The notes below the pieces were generated by a model that was given only the letters and a program-made list of their open reading frames with translations, was not told where the DNA came from and made no database searches. Of a stretch of 64,000 nt of DNA, positions 37,831-49,256 are shown one piece after another (the stretch's first letter is position 1; the number at the start of each line of letters is the position of its first letter). The translations under genes were made by a program, and so were the position numbers. Location of the stretch: positions 20,459,534 to 20,523,533 of the forward strand of contig OZ024895.1 in the NCBI GenBank assembly GCA_964017195.1, written 5' to 3'. Origin of the DNA: Siderastrea radians (taxonomy: Eukaryota; Cnidaria; Anthozoa; Scleractinia; Rhizangiidae).

Positions 37831-38184
37831 TCACCCCCGCCGCCCGACTTGGACTTTGGACTTTGCGCCCGCGTTTCTCAGCGGTTTTCCTTCCCCTTGA
37901 GCCCACGATCGAATTTTCCACCTGGTCAGCGGTTTCCCCGTGACTTCCGGTTGCCTGAGCCCACGATCCCTTTTTACCACTGGTCAGCGGTTTCCCCGTG
38001 ACTTCCGGTGAGCCCGCGATCCCTTTTTACCACTGGTCAGCGGTTTCCCAAACCACGTGACTTCCGGTGAGCCCGCGATCCCTTTTTACCACTGGTCCGC
38101 GGTTTCCCACCATCACGTGACTTCTGACGTCACTCGACCAATCAGAAGCCAGGATTAACTCCCAGATGGGCGCCCTTTACTACT
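37831..38184 (-). repeat. Right terminal inverted repeat (354 bp)
   Basis: Reverse complement of the left TIR plus one extra 53-bp unit (accggaagtcacggggaaac...). Mirror sites CACGTG (38114-38119), TGACGTCA (38125-38132) and a CCAAT box at about 38138. Abuts AGAGTA. Confidence 0.95.
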
Positions 38185-38190
38185 AGAGTA
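38185..38190. repeat. Right target-site duplication of the Polinton
   Basis: AGAGTA, identical to 15735-15740. Confidence 0.92.
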
Positions 38191-38347
38191 AATAACTGTT
38201 CTTTTGTCTGGTGAGCTTAGCCTCATAGGAAACCTATTACTCCCTGGACGTGCGGGCGCTGAGCGCACGCAAATGACGCAACAAATCGTGCGCAGTAAGG
38301 ATGCGTAATGCAATACAGGGGAATGACCTTAAAATGACCCGCCTGTG

Positions 38348-38875
38348 AACAGATTTGGGAGGTACAGTCATTGTCTTATGCGCCGATCAATTCGAAACTT
38401 CAACATTCGCCCCCCCCCGGGCATATCCCGGGTATTTGACTGTGCATCGTGCCCGGGGAGGGGGGGAATTTGAACGTTGCGTTGGAAGGGTGGGGAATTT
38501 GAACCGGATTTACCTCTTGTTCTGACGTAATAGGCCCGTGAATTTTTCGGTTTTTGCGGGGTCTGACGGATTTACCAGATAGAATTTTGCCTTTGTTAAT
38601 GAATAACTCTTTGAAAAGGGTCTTTAAAAGAAGATTGAAGGTGTCATTATGGCATATCTCTCTCTGAAAGGCGTGTAAAGTGTTTGATTGAAGACCAAAT
38701 TTGTCTTTGAGGACAGGTAGTTCAGTACTAATTGGTGGGGCATTTGAACGGCTTTCTTGCCCCGAGGGGAGGGAATTTGAACAAGCCAATCTTCAAAAGT
38801 TCAAATGCCTGGGGGGATGTTGAACTTCCGAATTGATCGGCGCATAAGACAATGACTGTACCTCCCAAATCTGTT
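38348..38875. mobile_element. 528-bp TIR element of the same family as 5972-6385
   Basis: Ends aacagatttgggaggtacag and its inverted copy; inner boundary has g/c runs with ccccgggcat. It keeps a minus-strand frame (38400-38789, 129 aa) homologous to that of the 5972-6385 copy (MACSNSLPSGQ start). It lies only 163 bp outside the Polinton. Confidence 0.75.
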
Positions 38876-41708
38876 ATTAAGCCGCAGTTTCAGTTAGACC
38901 TTGTTTAAATAACCGGCCCATAAAGGTTAAGATTCCTGTATCGTCAGATTCTTGGCTGATCAAAACCTCGCATCATTATTTAAAACAAAGTTAGATGCAA
39001 CCTCCAAATATATTATGTAGTATTACAATATTATTTGACGTTTCCCGAATAATTTCTCGAGGCTCCCGATTCCCGGCAATATCTTCAGATTCCCGAATAA
39101 ATTTTGCCGTTCTCCCGAAACAGATATTCTTAGAGTTGGCACCCCCTGTAATTATCCTAGTTCTAGCAATAGGAAAATGAGTGTGGAAAAGGAAATGTCT
39201 ATCTCCACAACGTATAATTTACTGTTTCTCCATGACGTATTTTTGAGTTTGTTGAGGGAAATTTTTAGCGAGCTTTCCGCACACCATTCTGTATCTCAAC
39301 TTCCCAATTGCAAAGTCACAAGTTGCTCTTAATGAAAAATCATATGTTCTTGTAATCCTCGATAGACCACTTGTGGCACGCTAGATGGTGGGGGGGGGGA
39401 CAGGGGGGTATAAACCTCCAGCTTCCCATACCCTTTAATCCCGGTTCCCGCCCTGTATTTTTTGTCTCCCGCCTCTTTGCATTTTTTCGATTGCAAAATA
39501 TTGTGCAATGTTGCATAATTTTCCCCTTTTTCTCCCGCTTCCCGCCCCCTTTTCTCCCACCTCCGTACACCTCCCGCCTCCTTTTCTCCCGGTCTCCCGC
39601 CCCCCTGCCCCCCCTAGATGTAGACACTACGATAAAGCCCTTAATTGGTTCTTCATCTGAAAGGGTCACGCCAGATAATCGAAGATAAGTCGATCCTGTG
39701 AGAGACAAACTGGATTTAAAAGGTCAATCCTCTAAGTAATGGATGGGAAAAATAGAAAACATATAAGGGGCACTTGAAAGCCCCAGAGAAGTGCAGATGC
39801 GGAGTCAAGCCTGTACAAGATTGAAACAGGTTACGATAAGCATAACTTAAGTTCCGTCGCGTCGACTGAAATCCAGTTCATGGACCGCCAAGGCAGTTGT
39901 CTTCAGTCGAGCAGGGGAGCTAGTCATGAGGACTAAAGCGAGCGAACGAGCCGAGGAGGCGCCACTTCCCTATTTTCCCTCAGCTGGCTTCCTCGATCGC
40001 CGATCGTGTGTTTTTCTCACCCGCTCGGCCTGGAACTCTTTCACTCCCAGAGATAAAGCGAGGCTGGTGTAATGAAGATCAAGGATAAACCGAGTATGTG
40101 CATTGTGACTACGGATAGAGCCCAACAAAAAGCGAAACTTAAGGGTCCTAAAGACGTGTTATATTTCGGCATAAACAAGGGGCTGGATTCACGAAGCCCT
40201 CCTTCGATAATGTGTCCTATGTATTGTTGGAAAACAAAAGCGTGTTGTTAAGAAACAATACTTAGGATTCATCTTGGCTTAGGACAGCTTAGTGAATCCT
40301 GCCCTAGGGTCCCAAAGGGGTTTAGGGCTCCAAGGTGTTGGCCTAAAATGGAAACGCTCTTGAGCTCCATGACAGAAAATAGGGCCCTTAGGGCTTCATC
40401 GCATCACTCTAGGGCTCCATTTAACCAGAGTGAGCATTGTTCTTGGGGCTTCAAGTGGAAAAAAGCCTCAGGCTCGGGGGCCTCAATGAGTTCCCCTCCC
40501 CCTCGTCAATAGTACCCTAAAAACCATACCATGTTTGGATACTAAGGTAAGCAGCATACACAGAGCGCTGATTTAAATCAGTATCGGTGTTAACAAATAA
40601 ATGTGTGGTGGTGATAAACAACTGATGTAGCATGGTTCTAAACTTTTAAGTCTGTGGATAAAATCCTAAAGTGGCACCGTTTAATGAAACCTACTGAGCA
40701 GGTCACTGAGCAACAGAGTCTGTACAAACCCCGGATGATGCTCTTGGCCGGTGCAAATGAAAGTTATCGAGGGGCGCTTTTGGGAAGGAAAATGCAAATT
40801 GTTACGAGGAAGCTTAATATTATGCGGCCCTCTTTCAATTTGATTACTGCTTTAATGCCCCAAATAATAGTTAGCTGTGCATTTTCTTTCTCTAGTGAAG
40901 GAAAGCCAATTGTATGTGAGGTGTCCTCTATGGGGAAAAATATCGTCTTCAGGCCCTCTCGGTATTCAAAATGGCGTCACGGAGCTTAGGGACGTTTTAC
41001 TCTGTGGACGAGCAGAAAGGGAGAACTATGCAATTTTTTTCTTTTTTTTGAAGCTAAGTTTTCAATTTCTAGTTCCTATTCAGTTTTGTTTCTCTTATAA
41101 AACAAATGCTTAAACAATCAATGGAGTGTAGCCAATCCCAACGCGTGTAGGATGTTGTGTAATTAGATGATTCTGACTGGTTAAGAATCGAAATCCTTCG
41201 GCTACCCAAAGGAGATCCACTAAACAAAAGTTTCAAAGTTTCAAATGATCCCCAGGCTGTAATGTAATAAAACAAAGCTTACACCATCTATTTTAAACTA
41301 CACTTATTGTCAAACTTGTTAAGACGTATTCACACTAATACCAGATATGAGAATCGACAAAGAGTTTTTGCAACGCGCATACAAGGATTACAAATGAGGT
41401 ATAACATAGGCTTGTTTCGGTATCTCTTAGAAGAACTGTGAGTACAAGTTTCAAAAACACAACAAAGTTTGTCACTGATGATCGTAAAATAGAAAACTTG
41501 TTTTCACTTGCAGTTTCTCAGTGTTTTTAGTCAGTTTACGTGAAGTAGCGGACCAAAAACAGCAGATTTACGATTACCTTGGAACGCGATACTTTTGAAT
41601 AGCTCCATTTTTCTAAAGATACACAACTCTATTCTTCTATTTCTTCTAAATATACACAAAAAATCGCCCAAAATAGTGTACCAAAGCGCTCAAAACTGTT
41701 TTCAAGCA
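38876..41708. other. Intergenic host sequence, repeats only
   Basis: Contains C-rich low-complexity sequence (39420-39620), a copy of the roughly 105-bp coral-type repeat at 40640-40760 and AT-rich sequence. No coding region recognised. Several ORFs of 70-120 codons lack motifs. Confidence 0.45.
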
Positions 41709-41898
41709 CTAAACGCTTGTCATTTTCATCGGATCATCTTCTTCAGCTTCATCGTCAAGTGCGTCTCCATTATGTTTCAGCGGTGTCTCTTCATTTGCAT
41801 CCAGCTCAGAAAACTTGATGTCGTCACGTGACAGGTGGTCGACAATTCCCGAGCCAAGGGCATCACCCATGACATTGACGCAAGTGCGAAAACGATCC
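41709..41898 (-). CDS. Transporter gene B, exon 7 (last)
   Basis: TTCTCAG| then DRFRT...; stop codon at 41709-41711 after an acidic tail ending DPMKMTSV. Confidence 0.92.
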
Positions 41899-44800
41899 CT
41901 GAGAAAACAACAACAACATGTTAGACCAATCTTTACAGCTGTATTGAAAACCTGCGCACGTAAAAATGTTAACATGGAAAACCCTGCGGACCCTGCAAAA
42001 TGGATTAAAATCATTGTTCTCCAAATTAAAGCACTTCTTAATCATTGATGCTCAAATACGACTCAAGTATGATCTAGGCCACTTTTTCACGGGTCGAAAG
42101 ACTATTTTCGGCATTGCACTTAAATGTGCCATAAAAGACAATCAAAGAAAAAAATCTTTAAACTTTTGATTCTCCGTTATTCTTATGTTTAAAACTACGA
42201 GGGACAGATACAAACTTACAGAAACCAGTCGATTGCCAGTATAAGCCCGATGTCCTCGGTCGGAAGATTCACAGCTTGGAGAACAATAATCATGGTAACC
42301 AGGCCTGCTGATGGGATGCCAGCCGCGCCGATAGCTGCTGCGGTGGCTGTCAAACTGGCGGGAAAAATGAGTTGAGAAAACATGTCAAACGCAGCGTAAT
42401 ACAGGGTGTACAGTCTAACTGTTTTAGTAGAGAAAATTGAAGAAGTGGAGATGAGGAACCAGCTGATGCTGTAGGCAATACCAGGTTTAAGATTTATCTG
42501 TGGCAAGTACAATATTTTCGGACATTTGGCATTGTTTTCGATATTCGAAAGAGCGATTTTCGGTTGAGCGTCGTAAAACCCAAAATCATAAGTAATTACT
42601 CCGACTCTGGCCAATCACAACATAAGCAAACAACACAACGGACCAATCAGAACTCTAACCAAATACATATCACTAGCGTCAAGAAGCGGAAAACACGTGT
42701 GAGCTAGTCACGATTGGTTCAGTTTGGTTTTAAAGTAGAACCCCGCTAACTCGAACTCCCAAGGGAAACAAAAACATAGTTCGAGTTTGCGGGGGTTCGA
42801 GTAAGTGGAATTGATGTTGAATTTCAAATATTATGTTAATGATTAATAAGGTACTGTATTCATTTCATTAATGAGTCAATTTCATAAGAGCCTTTTGCTA
42901 AAAGCATTTAGTTTGGGAATTTTAGCCAAAATCGTAAGAGAAAAGGCTGATATCTAAGTAAGGAGCCTTTTATAAATACAACTAAATAATTGGCACATAC
43001 GAATCCCCAAAGTTTTTGCAGCGTAATTGTTAGAGAGTTCGAGTTATCGGGGTCAATTTGAGGCAAAGGGAAGCAAAATCATTTCGAGTTAATGTGCAGT
43101 TCGAGTTTTAACCGAGTTCGAATTTATAGCTGATCATGAGCAAATGACTGAAAAAATAAGGTCAAATCCAGGGGAAACCGGGTTCTACTGTACTTCCGTC
43201 TCGTTGTGGCGGGAGTCATGGGCTACTGCGCGCGTCTTATAAACCAATAACACAACGTAGTAAAGCAAAAGCAAATAACTTAAACCGACACTCAATTGAA
43301 AATCACTCTGACTATTAATATCCATTTCATGTTGTCATTGCTCACGATTTATATAATGATGTCATCACTCCAGTAGGTTCCAGGCTTAAACGAGTCTACG
43401 AGAACAAGGAAGTTACTGGGCTAGGCATACCGTGTCATTTATCATCAGGATGTGGAATGCGGGATTCCAGGAGTAACTGTTAACGTTTTTTATCATACTT
43501 ACACAGTGGTTACAATCTGTCCTGGTGCAAGTGGAATGCGGTTCAGCTGCGCAATCCAGATGGCGCTCACACCTTCGTACAACGCCGTTCCGTCCATGTT
43601 GACGGTGGCGCCCAGCGGCAGAACGAAACGGCTGATGCGGCGGTCAATCCCGTTCTTTTCTTCGACACAGCGCATGGTGGTTGGTAAGGTTGCTGAACTG
43701 CGGGACGGAAAAAGTCAACTTTAGAGAGAAGGCTCAAGAATAGATCACTATTCTAATTGTCCGTATGGCCTGTTTTAGCACGTTTCATTTCTCCCATTAC
43801 GGCAAACGCAAAGAGCAGAAATTAACACATGATCATTTTTATCCCTTGTTTCAGTTTGTCGTTTACCATTTCAACGTGATAATAAGTTTTGCACCAACCA
43901 CAAACGCAAGAACTGTTCTCGCTACTGTCATCACATACCAGAACTATATCACGTATTGTACGAGATTAACTTTTGTGTAAACTTGTTTATTCTTCCGAGG
44001 AAACGTTACATGTAACGGAAAACTGACGGTTGCATTTTGTGGAAATCGTGTTGTTTAACTTCTCTATTCCTGTGATCATGATTTCTTATCTTTACGATTC
44101 CAAAATATTGATTAACTACAGGAATATTAATTGAAAAACTTGCAAGTTGGTTTTGTCCAGGACCGTGGACTTTATTTTATCGATTGATTTTTTTTTTTCA
44201 CCCACCTTGAGTCTGTGCCGAAAGCAGTCACCATAGCTTCACGCAAACCCTTCATAAACCTGTACGGGTTTTTCCTTGTAATGGCGAGGTAAATAATGGG
44301 CAGAACAATAAGGACATGAATCAACAGACCCACAATGACCGTCACCATGAACATTCCCACAAGCTTCAGCGCAACTAGGATGTCATCCATGGCGGCTAAC
44401 TTGGCAGCAATCATGCTACAGATTCCTATGGGGGAGTACCTGGGGGAAAATTTGTTGCGTTTGGTCAGAACAGAGAAGATGAATGAAAGTAACAGAGCGG
44501 GGGGGGGGGGAGCTTGTTTTCATTAAGCATTTTTCAGCTTCTTAATTTCAAGTTTACTTTTCTGAACACATGGCATGGAAACGACCATAAAGCAAGAAAG
44601 TAGAGACGATATAGTAAGTACAGGTAACTGTGCATCCATTCCACAGGGAGCCCACTCTCGATCACTCTGCCGGAGGTTCGACTGGTTTCTATGCACGTGG
44701 CAACTTAAGAGCAGTCATTGGACGTGAAAACTGAATTCATGTACATTTGCATTTAAATTTACATTTGCATTTTTGAATTCTGTTACATACTGCGCAAGTT

Positions 44801-47800
44801 AGTAAACTCATTCAATTTGTCTAGAGTGGGAGAACTATTCCGAGGAGCTGAATTCCTGGGAACAGCGTGCCAACTCGGTCCGAGGAAGAAAAGTTCACTC
44901 CCGCGTGTTCACGTTCTCCGTAACTCCTTGATTTGGTCATGTAACTTAGTAGTCGTGCAGTAGGGCAAAAATGCATCAAAATATGTAACACACGTGCAGA
45001 GCTATCGTATTGCTCATTAACCTTTTGTTTGTGACGTTCCCTTTGCCGTCGCCGTCAAGCCCGTCGTCCGTTATTCCCACGGGACCACTAAGAGGAAATC
45101 CCCGCCACTTTAAGATTGTAACTATTCTCGGGACTAGCTTGTTGAGTTTGTTGTTTTGTTGTGAAATAGGAAATCGTACACTTGTGATTGCCTTACTCCT
45201 GAAAGCTAGAGAAGAAGAAGACAAAAACAAAGGAATTCGCGAATGTTTCACATACCACATGACCAGACTGACCATCTTCATCACAACTTCATTCAAAGTC
45301 TCAAAGAAAGCTTTCAATGGCGTCCCCTTTTCACCCATTCGTCCCAGTACGATTCCGAACACGATCGAGAACACCACTAAACCAAGAACATTCATTCCTC
45401 CCTCGGCACCGATCTGTTGACCCGCTGGAACAGTCTCTGAGGCAGGGTAGATAACTTTAGTGATGGTAGTATAGTTGTGAGTGCCATTGTTGTACACAAT
45501 AGTGGAGTCGTTTGGGTTTAGTGTGCTGACATCAACTGTTTTGTTGAAGGAATCGATCTTAGCAGGAATCGACTTGTACTTTGTTTCTTTCTGGTGGAAA
45601 ATTAATTGGGACAATTATAAACTGGATCATTAAAAAAGGCTGACTGACTGACTGACTGACCGACCGGTCTGCCAACTGACTAGCCGACTGACTGACTGAC
45701 TGACTGACTGACTGACTGACTGACTGACTGACTGATTGACTGTACCGACCGACCGACTGACCGGCCTACTATCTGACTATATGACCAGCGCTGACTGACT
45801 GACTGACTGACTGACTGACTGACTGACTGACTGATTGACTGATTGACAGACTGACTGACTGACTGACTGACTGACTGACTGACCGACCGAATGAATGAAT
45901 GAATGAATGAATGAATGAATGAATGAATGAATGAATGAATGAATGAATGAATGAATGAATGAATGAATGAATGAATTTTTATTAATTTTTAGCCTTTTAT
46001 ACCTGTCTAAAGGTTGCTTCAACGATATTCTTTGGGAAACAGCTCCTGTAGGTAAAGAAGAAGTAAAAACTTTGATTTCTAATCTTTCAGCCTTGATACT
46101 GACTATTTCCTGCTAGCCTCCATAATGTTTGAGAATTCGATACACAAAGCAATATTATCCAGTTGACTGTAAAGCTATTTGCTACTGTCACAAGCAATTG
46201 CTGTGGTAGTAAAACACATGTACACACATCTCAGTGACGATTTGGTTTTGATTTTAGTGCGTATTGATGAAGAAATAGAAAATAATTTCCACGAACGGTA
46301 CAGGGTAAATCTAACTTACGTTTCATAGATTATATCCTAACGTGTGATCATTCAAATTTAAGTTTTTGAAGAAGTACTTTCCTGTGGTGCTATTTATTAT
46401 GCTGTACAAGGCGGTTCTAACTTTTCAGTCTGTGCATGAAATCCTAAAGTGTGACATTCAAGTGAGAGCTACTGAGTAGTCTGTAGTGCTGTTTATTATA
46501 CTGTACAAAGTGTTTTTAACTTTTGAGCCTGGGGATGAAATCCTAAAGTATGACCATAATTTAAGGCATTCAAATGAAAGCTACTGAGCAGTACTTTCCT
46601 GTGGAGGTGTTTATTTTGCTGTACAGAGTAGTTTTAACTTTTGAGTCTGTGGATGAGATCCTTAAGTGTGACCATTCAAATGAAAGCTACTGAGCAGTAC
46701 TTTGCTGTAGTGCTGTTTAATATACTGTACAAAATGATAACTTTTCAGTCTATGAACGAAATCCCTAAATGTTACAACACCAGTGAATTAGCTGTTTAGC
46801 AGCATCAACCTGTTTCAAGATGAAAAGAAAAAAAATGGCAAATCTGTACTTTGGAAAACAAATAAGGAAGACATCCTTCATTTAAGAGGTAAACAGGAAG
46901 TAAGAAGGCCTTCAACCGGTAGGGGACGCGATGGATTAAATCGAAATTTATGTATAGCTAAATTCTATGCACGTGGAGGATTATCATCCTACTCATCAAA
47001 ATAACCACTCATTGTTTGAAGATGAATGGCCAAACGCTAGGATTCAGTTAGATCCACCTTATACACCAGTTTGGAAAAACGTTGTCGGGTGAAAAGCATA
47101 AACGATGGACAAGGCGATATAATGGAACTCTGGGAAGATGACAGGGGCATGTTTGTTACTGGGTTTCGTTTCTTGATATTCAAAATGTTTTCTTTCCAAG
47201 TTAATTTAAAGAGTAAGTTAACGAGGCATGTTGTGTTATTATAAGTGCGCGGATCTAAGAATAGAGGCAGGTTTTCACGCTTCCCAGAGCACTATTGGGT
47301 CACATCGTCAATGATTTATGCTTTTTACCCGACAACGTTTTTTCCCGTTGGGTATATACAGCAGATAAGAAACAAAAATAACAAACAAAACCACGTGAAA
47401 GTACTAGCTAGATAGATTTCATTTGAATGGTCAAACTTTACAATTTAGTCTACAAACGGAAAAAGTAGAGCAACCTCATACAGCATGTTACAAACATAAC
47501 CATAAGAAAGTACTGCTCGATAGTTCTTCTTTCCAGCAATCACCTAGATTAAGGATTTTCATTCATAGACTTATAAAGTTAGAACCACCTCTTTCCATTC
47601 AGTATAAAAAATTAGTGCAGGGAAGTGGTTTATTAAAAAGGTCATAATTATTCCACAGAATCAAAACAGAGGAAAAAAATGTTAAAAATCGGGACGAAAA
47701 CTCAAATTGCTAAAGGACACTGAAATGAGTTACAACAACAAAAGAAAAGTTTTTTAAAAGTTCACCTGGCGAGCTGAGATAAAGTGGTGCAAATAAAGTG

Positions 47801-49256
47801 AGATGTCAGCTCCGTATCAGAGAAAATTTTCAAAACATGTTATTGCATGCAGCGAGAAAAGGACTAAAGGATTTATTGCTGTGATTAGAATTGCTTGTGG
47901 ACTTCAAATTGTTTTTCCTTTTAAGGTAACAAAAATAGTGCCTTTCGCAGTTATAACGTGTGGGAAGAACTTGGCAGTGACAGATGTGAAACAGCGTGTA
48001 TCCCTTGGTCCCCTGGCGAGAAATTTTCAAAATTATGTCCATGACATCTGACAAACACAACATTAATAATCATTTCGTGAAAAACTCCTGCATGTTATTA
48101 CTAAAGTACAGCTGTACGTATATGGCAAAGCATGATACATTCAAGTTAAAGCTGTATTTCTTCGTCACCCTGTATAAGCAAAGACTAAATGAGTTGTAGC
48201 CCTTTTCGATTATAAGACTTCTAGCACTAACAAGGCATTACAAAGATTTTGTACAGTACTCACTTGTTTAAAACAATTAAGTAGAAGAACTTTAAACATG
48301 GCATGACAATAATCGAGATGACCTAGGAGTTGTTTTCGCTAAGTTTCTGAAGACTTTTCATTAAAATTTCATCTTTTTTGTTAACTGGCCAGCGCCTTTT
48401 AAACTCAACCGAACGTTTTTGTAGGCTGTTTGCACCGTAAAAACAAAACATTTAAGATTGCACCTTGCAATCTAGAGATCATATAATGTGGTAGATGTGT
48501 GTAAGAAATGCTAAAATCGGGTTACAAAAATGAAAGCTATTTCGAGAGGAGTACTTTTCCTGTGATGCTGTATGCTATACGCTAGTTTATACTATACTGT
48601 GAATGAAATCCTGAAGTTTGACCATTCTTAGGGAAGCTACTGAGTAGCCTTTTCTAGCGGTGCTTTTTGTTTTATATGTATAGAGATAAATGTTTTCTGG
48701 CAACACGAATTTCCACACGTTTTTTTTTTTTTTACTTTTGAAACGTTCTGGCAGTTAAATACCTTATGAGATCGAGGAATGAATCCAAATTGCGACGCGG
48801 CTTAGATAATCTTTCGTCCTCCGACTCGCCTTTATGCCCTGACTCCCCTGGCCGGATTGTAATGACCAGAACAATTCCCAGGATGACAGCTAGTAGAGTC
48901 GTGGTTAGATAGTACAACACGGTACGACTACCAATTTTTCCTGTCGCCTTTGAGTCCAGGGTCGCAAGGGCGCAGATCAGGCTGGCTACGATTAAGGGTA
49001 AAATCAGCATCTTCAACATATTCATGAACAGCTCGCCAGGAAAACCAATCAACATGATAGTCGTAGCTTTTTTCTCCAGATCCACGATGTCGTTGACGGA
49101 AGGATTCGTCGCAGCTCCGATGATGAACCCGACGATTACGCCCATTATGATCATGAAAAGCAGGATATCCTGTTTTAAAACGCGCCAAATTTTCACCCAA
49201 CAAGAGCAACATTTGCTGCGCATCGCGGCTCCTCCTTTGCGCTTCAAAGAGGCCAT
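41709..49256 (-). CDS. Excitatory amino acid transporter (SLC1 family), gene B, complete
   Basis: Seven exons on the minus strand: 48763-49256, 46003-46045, 45256-45590, 44206-44439, 43503-43697, 42220-42354 and 41709-41898. These total 1626 nt, 541 aa, with consistent phases and GT/AG borders. Family landmarks: [14 protein letters not shown] (TM2-3), a loop sequon (NYT), [19 protein letters not shown] (TM4), HP1 tip [15 protein letters not shown]7 NMDGTALYE (sodium site), HP2 GAAGIPSAG and TM8 [15 protein letters not shown]. The arginine in DRFRT, which binds the side-chain carboxylate, predicts acidic amino acid rather than neutral transport. Cytosolic tail is acidic. Likely plasma-membrane glutamate uptake. 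Introns carry microsatellites, a pogo-like MITE and coral repeats. Confidence 0.95.
42220..42354 (-). CDS. Transporter gene B, exon 6
   Basis: CGCCAG| ... TTTCT|GTAAGT. HP2 and first part of TM8 (AIDWF). Confidence 0.93.
42731..43192. mobile_element. pogo/Tigger-like MITE in intron 5 of gene B
   Basis: Termini taaagtagaacccc and gggttctactgta are inverted, resembling the TACAGTAGAACC end of pogo/Tigger elements with a TA target. Inner ttcgag-rich motifs recur. No transposase. Confidence 0.65.
43503..43697 (-). CDS. Transporter gene B, exon 5
   Basis: CCGCAG| ... ACTGT|GTAAGT. HP1 tip, TM7 with NMDGT. Confidence 0.93.
44206..44439 (-). CDS. Transporter gene B, exon 4
   Basis: CCCCAG| ... 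CTCAAG|GTGGGT. TM5, TM6 and the start of HP1. Confidence 0.93.
45256..45590 (-). CDS. Transporter gene B, exon 3
   Basis: TTCCACCAG| ... ATGTG|GTATGT. Extracellular loop and TM4. Confidence 0.93.
45634..45975. repeat. Microsatellites (TGAC)n and (GAAT)n in intron 2 of gene B
   Basis: Long runs of gactgact, then about 20 copies of gaat. The minus-strand ORF through it is a repeat artefact (Phe-Ile-His-Ser and Gln-Ser-Val periodicity). Confidence 0.95.
46003..46045 (-). CDS. Transporter gene B, exon 2 (43 nt)
   Basis: CTACAG| ... |GTATAA. Encodes [15 protein letters not shown] with the split codon. Confidence 0.9.
46375..46790. repeat. Coral-type interspersed repeat, four tandem units of about 105 bp
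   Basis: Unit contains tgaaatcctaaagtgtgacc, ttcaaatgaaagctactgag and tgctgtttattatactgtac. Single or partial units occur at 40640-40760, 48540-48650 and 58740-58830, so it is an abundant dispersed family. In intron 1 of gene B. Confidence 0.75.
47075..47344. mobile_element. 270-bp MITE with inverted ends
   Basis: aaaaacgttgtcgggtgaaa at the left returns inverted (tttttacccgacaacgtttt) at the right, with further inner complementarity (ctctgggaag). In intron 1 of gene B. Confidence 0.7.
48763..49256 (-). CDS. Transporter gene B, exon 1
   Basis: ATG at 49256 (MASLKRKGG), donor ATAAG|GTATTT. Encodes TM1-TM3 to LDSFLDLI. Confidence 0.93.

Larger units (their letters stand above)
15741..38184 (+). 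mobile_element. Complete Polinton/Maverick (adintovirus-like) integrated element, 22,444 bp
   Basis: Bounded by TIRs starting AGTAGTAAAGGG and a 6-bp target duplication. It carries integrase, family B polymerase, major capsid protein, candidate minor capsid, adenain-like protease, packaging ATPase, phospholipase A2-like protein and Arg-rich core-like proteins, which is the adintovirus gene set. Structural genes lie in one plus-strand block; accessory genes sit at both ends in both orientations. No introns are evident. Four genes show frame or stop lesions and a fifth is possible, while polymerase, integrase, major capsid, protease and ATPase are open. Base composition (richer in GC) and spacing (often 0-40 nt) differ sharply from the host flanks. 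Confidence 0.96.

Noticed and set aside
37158..38001. Three overlapping plus-strand ORFs after the polymerase
   Set aside because: All run through the aaaatggaacactc minisatellite and the TIR; repetition keeps frames open.
45777..46022. Minus-strand ORF of repeated FIHS and QSVS residues
   Set aside because: It is a translation of the GAAT and TGAC microsatellites.
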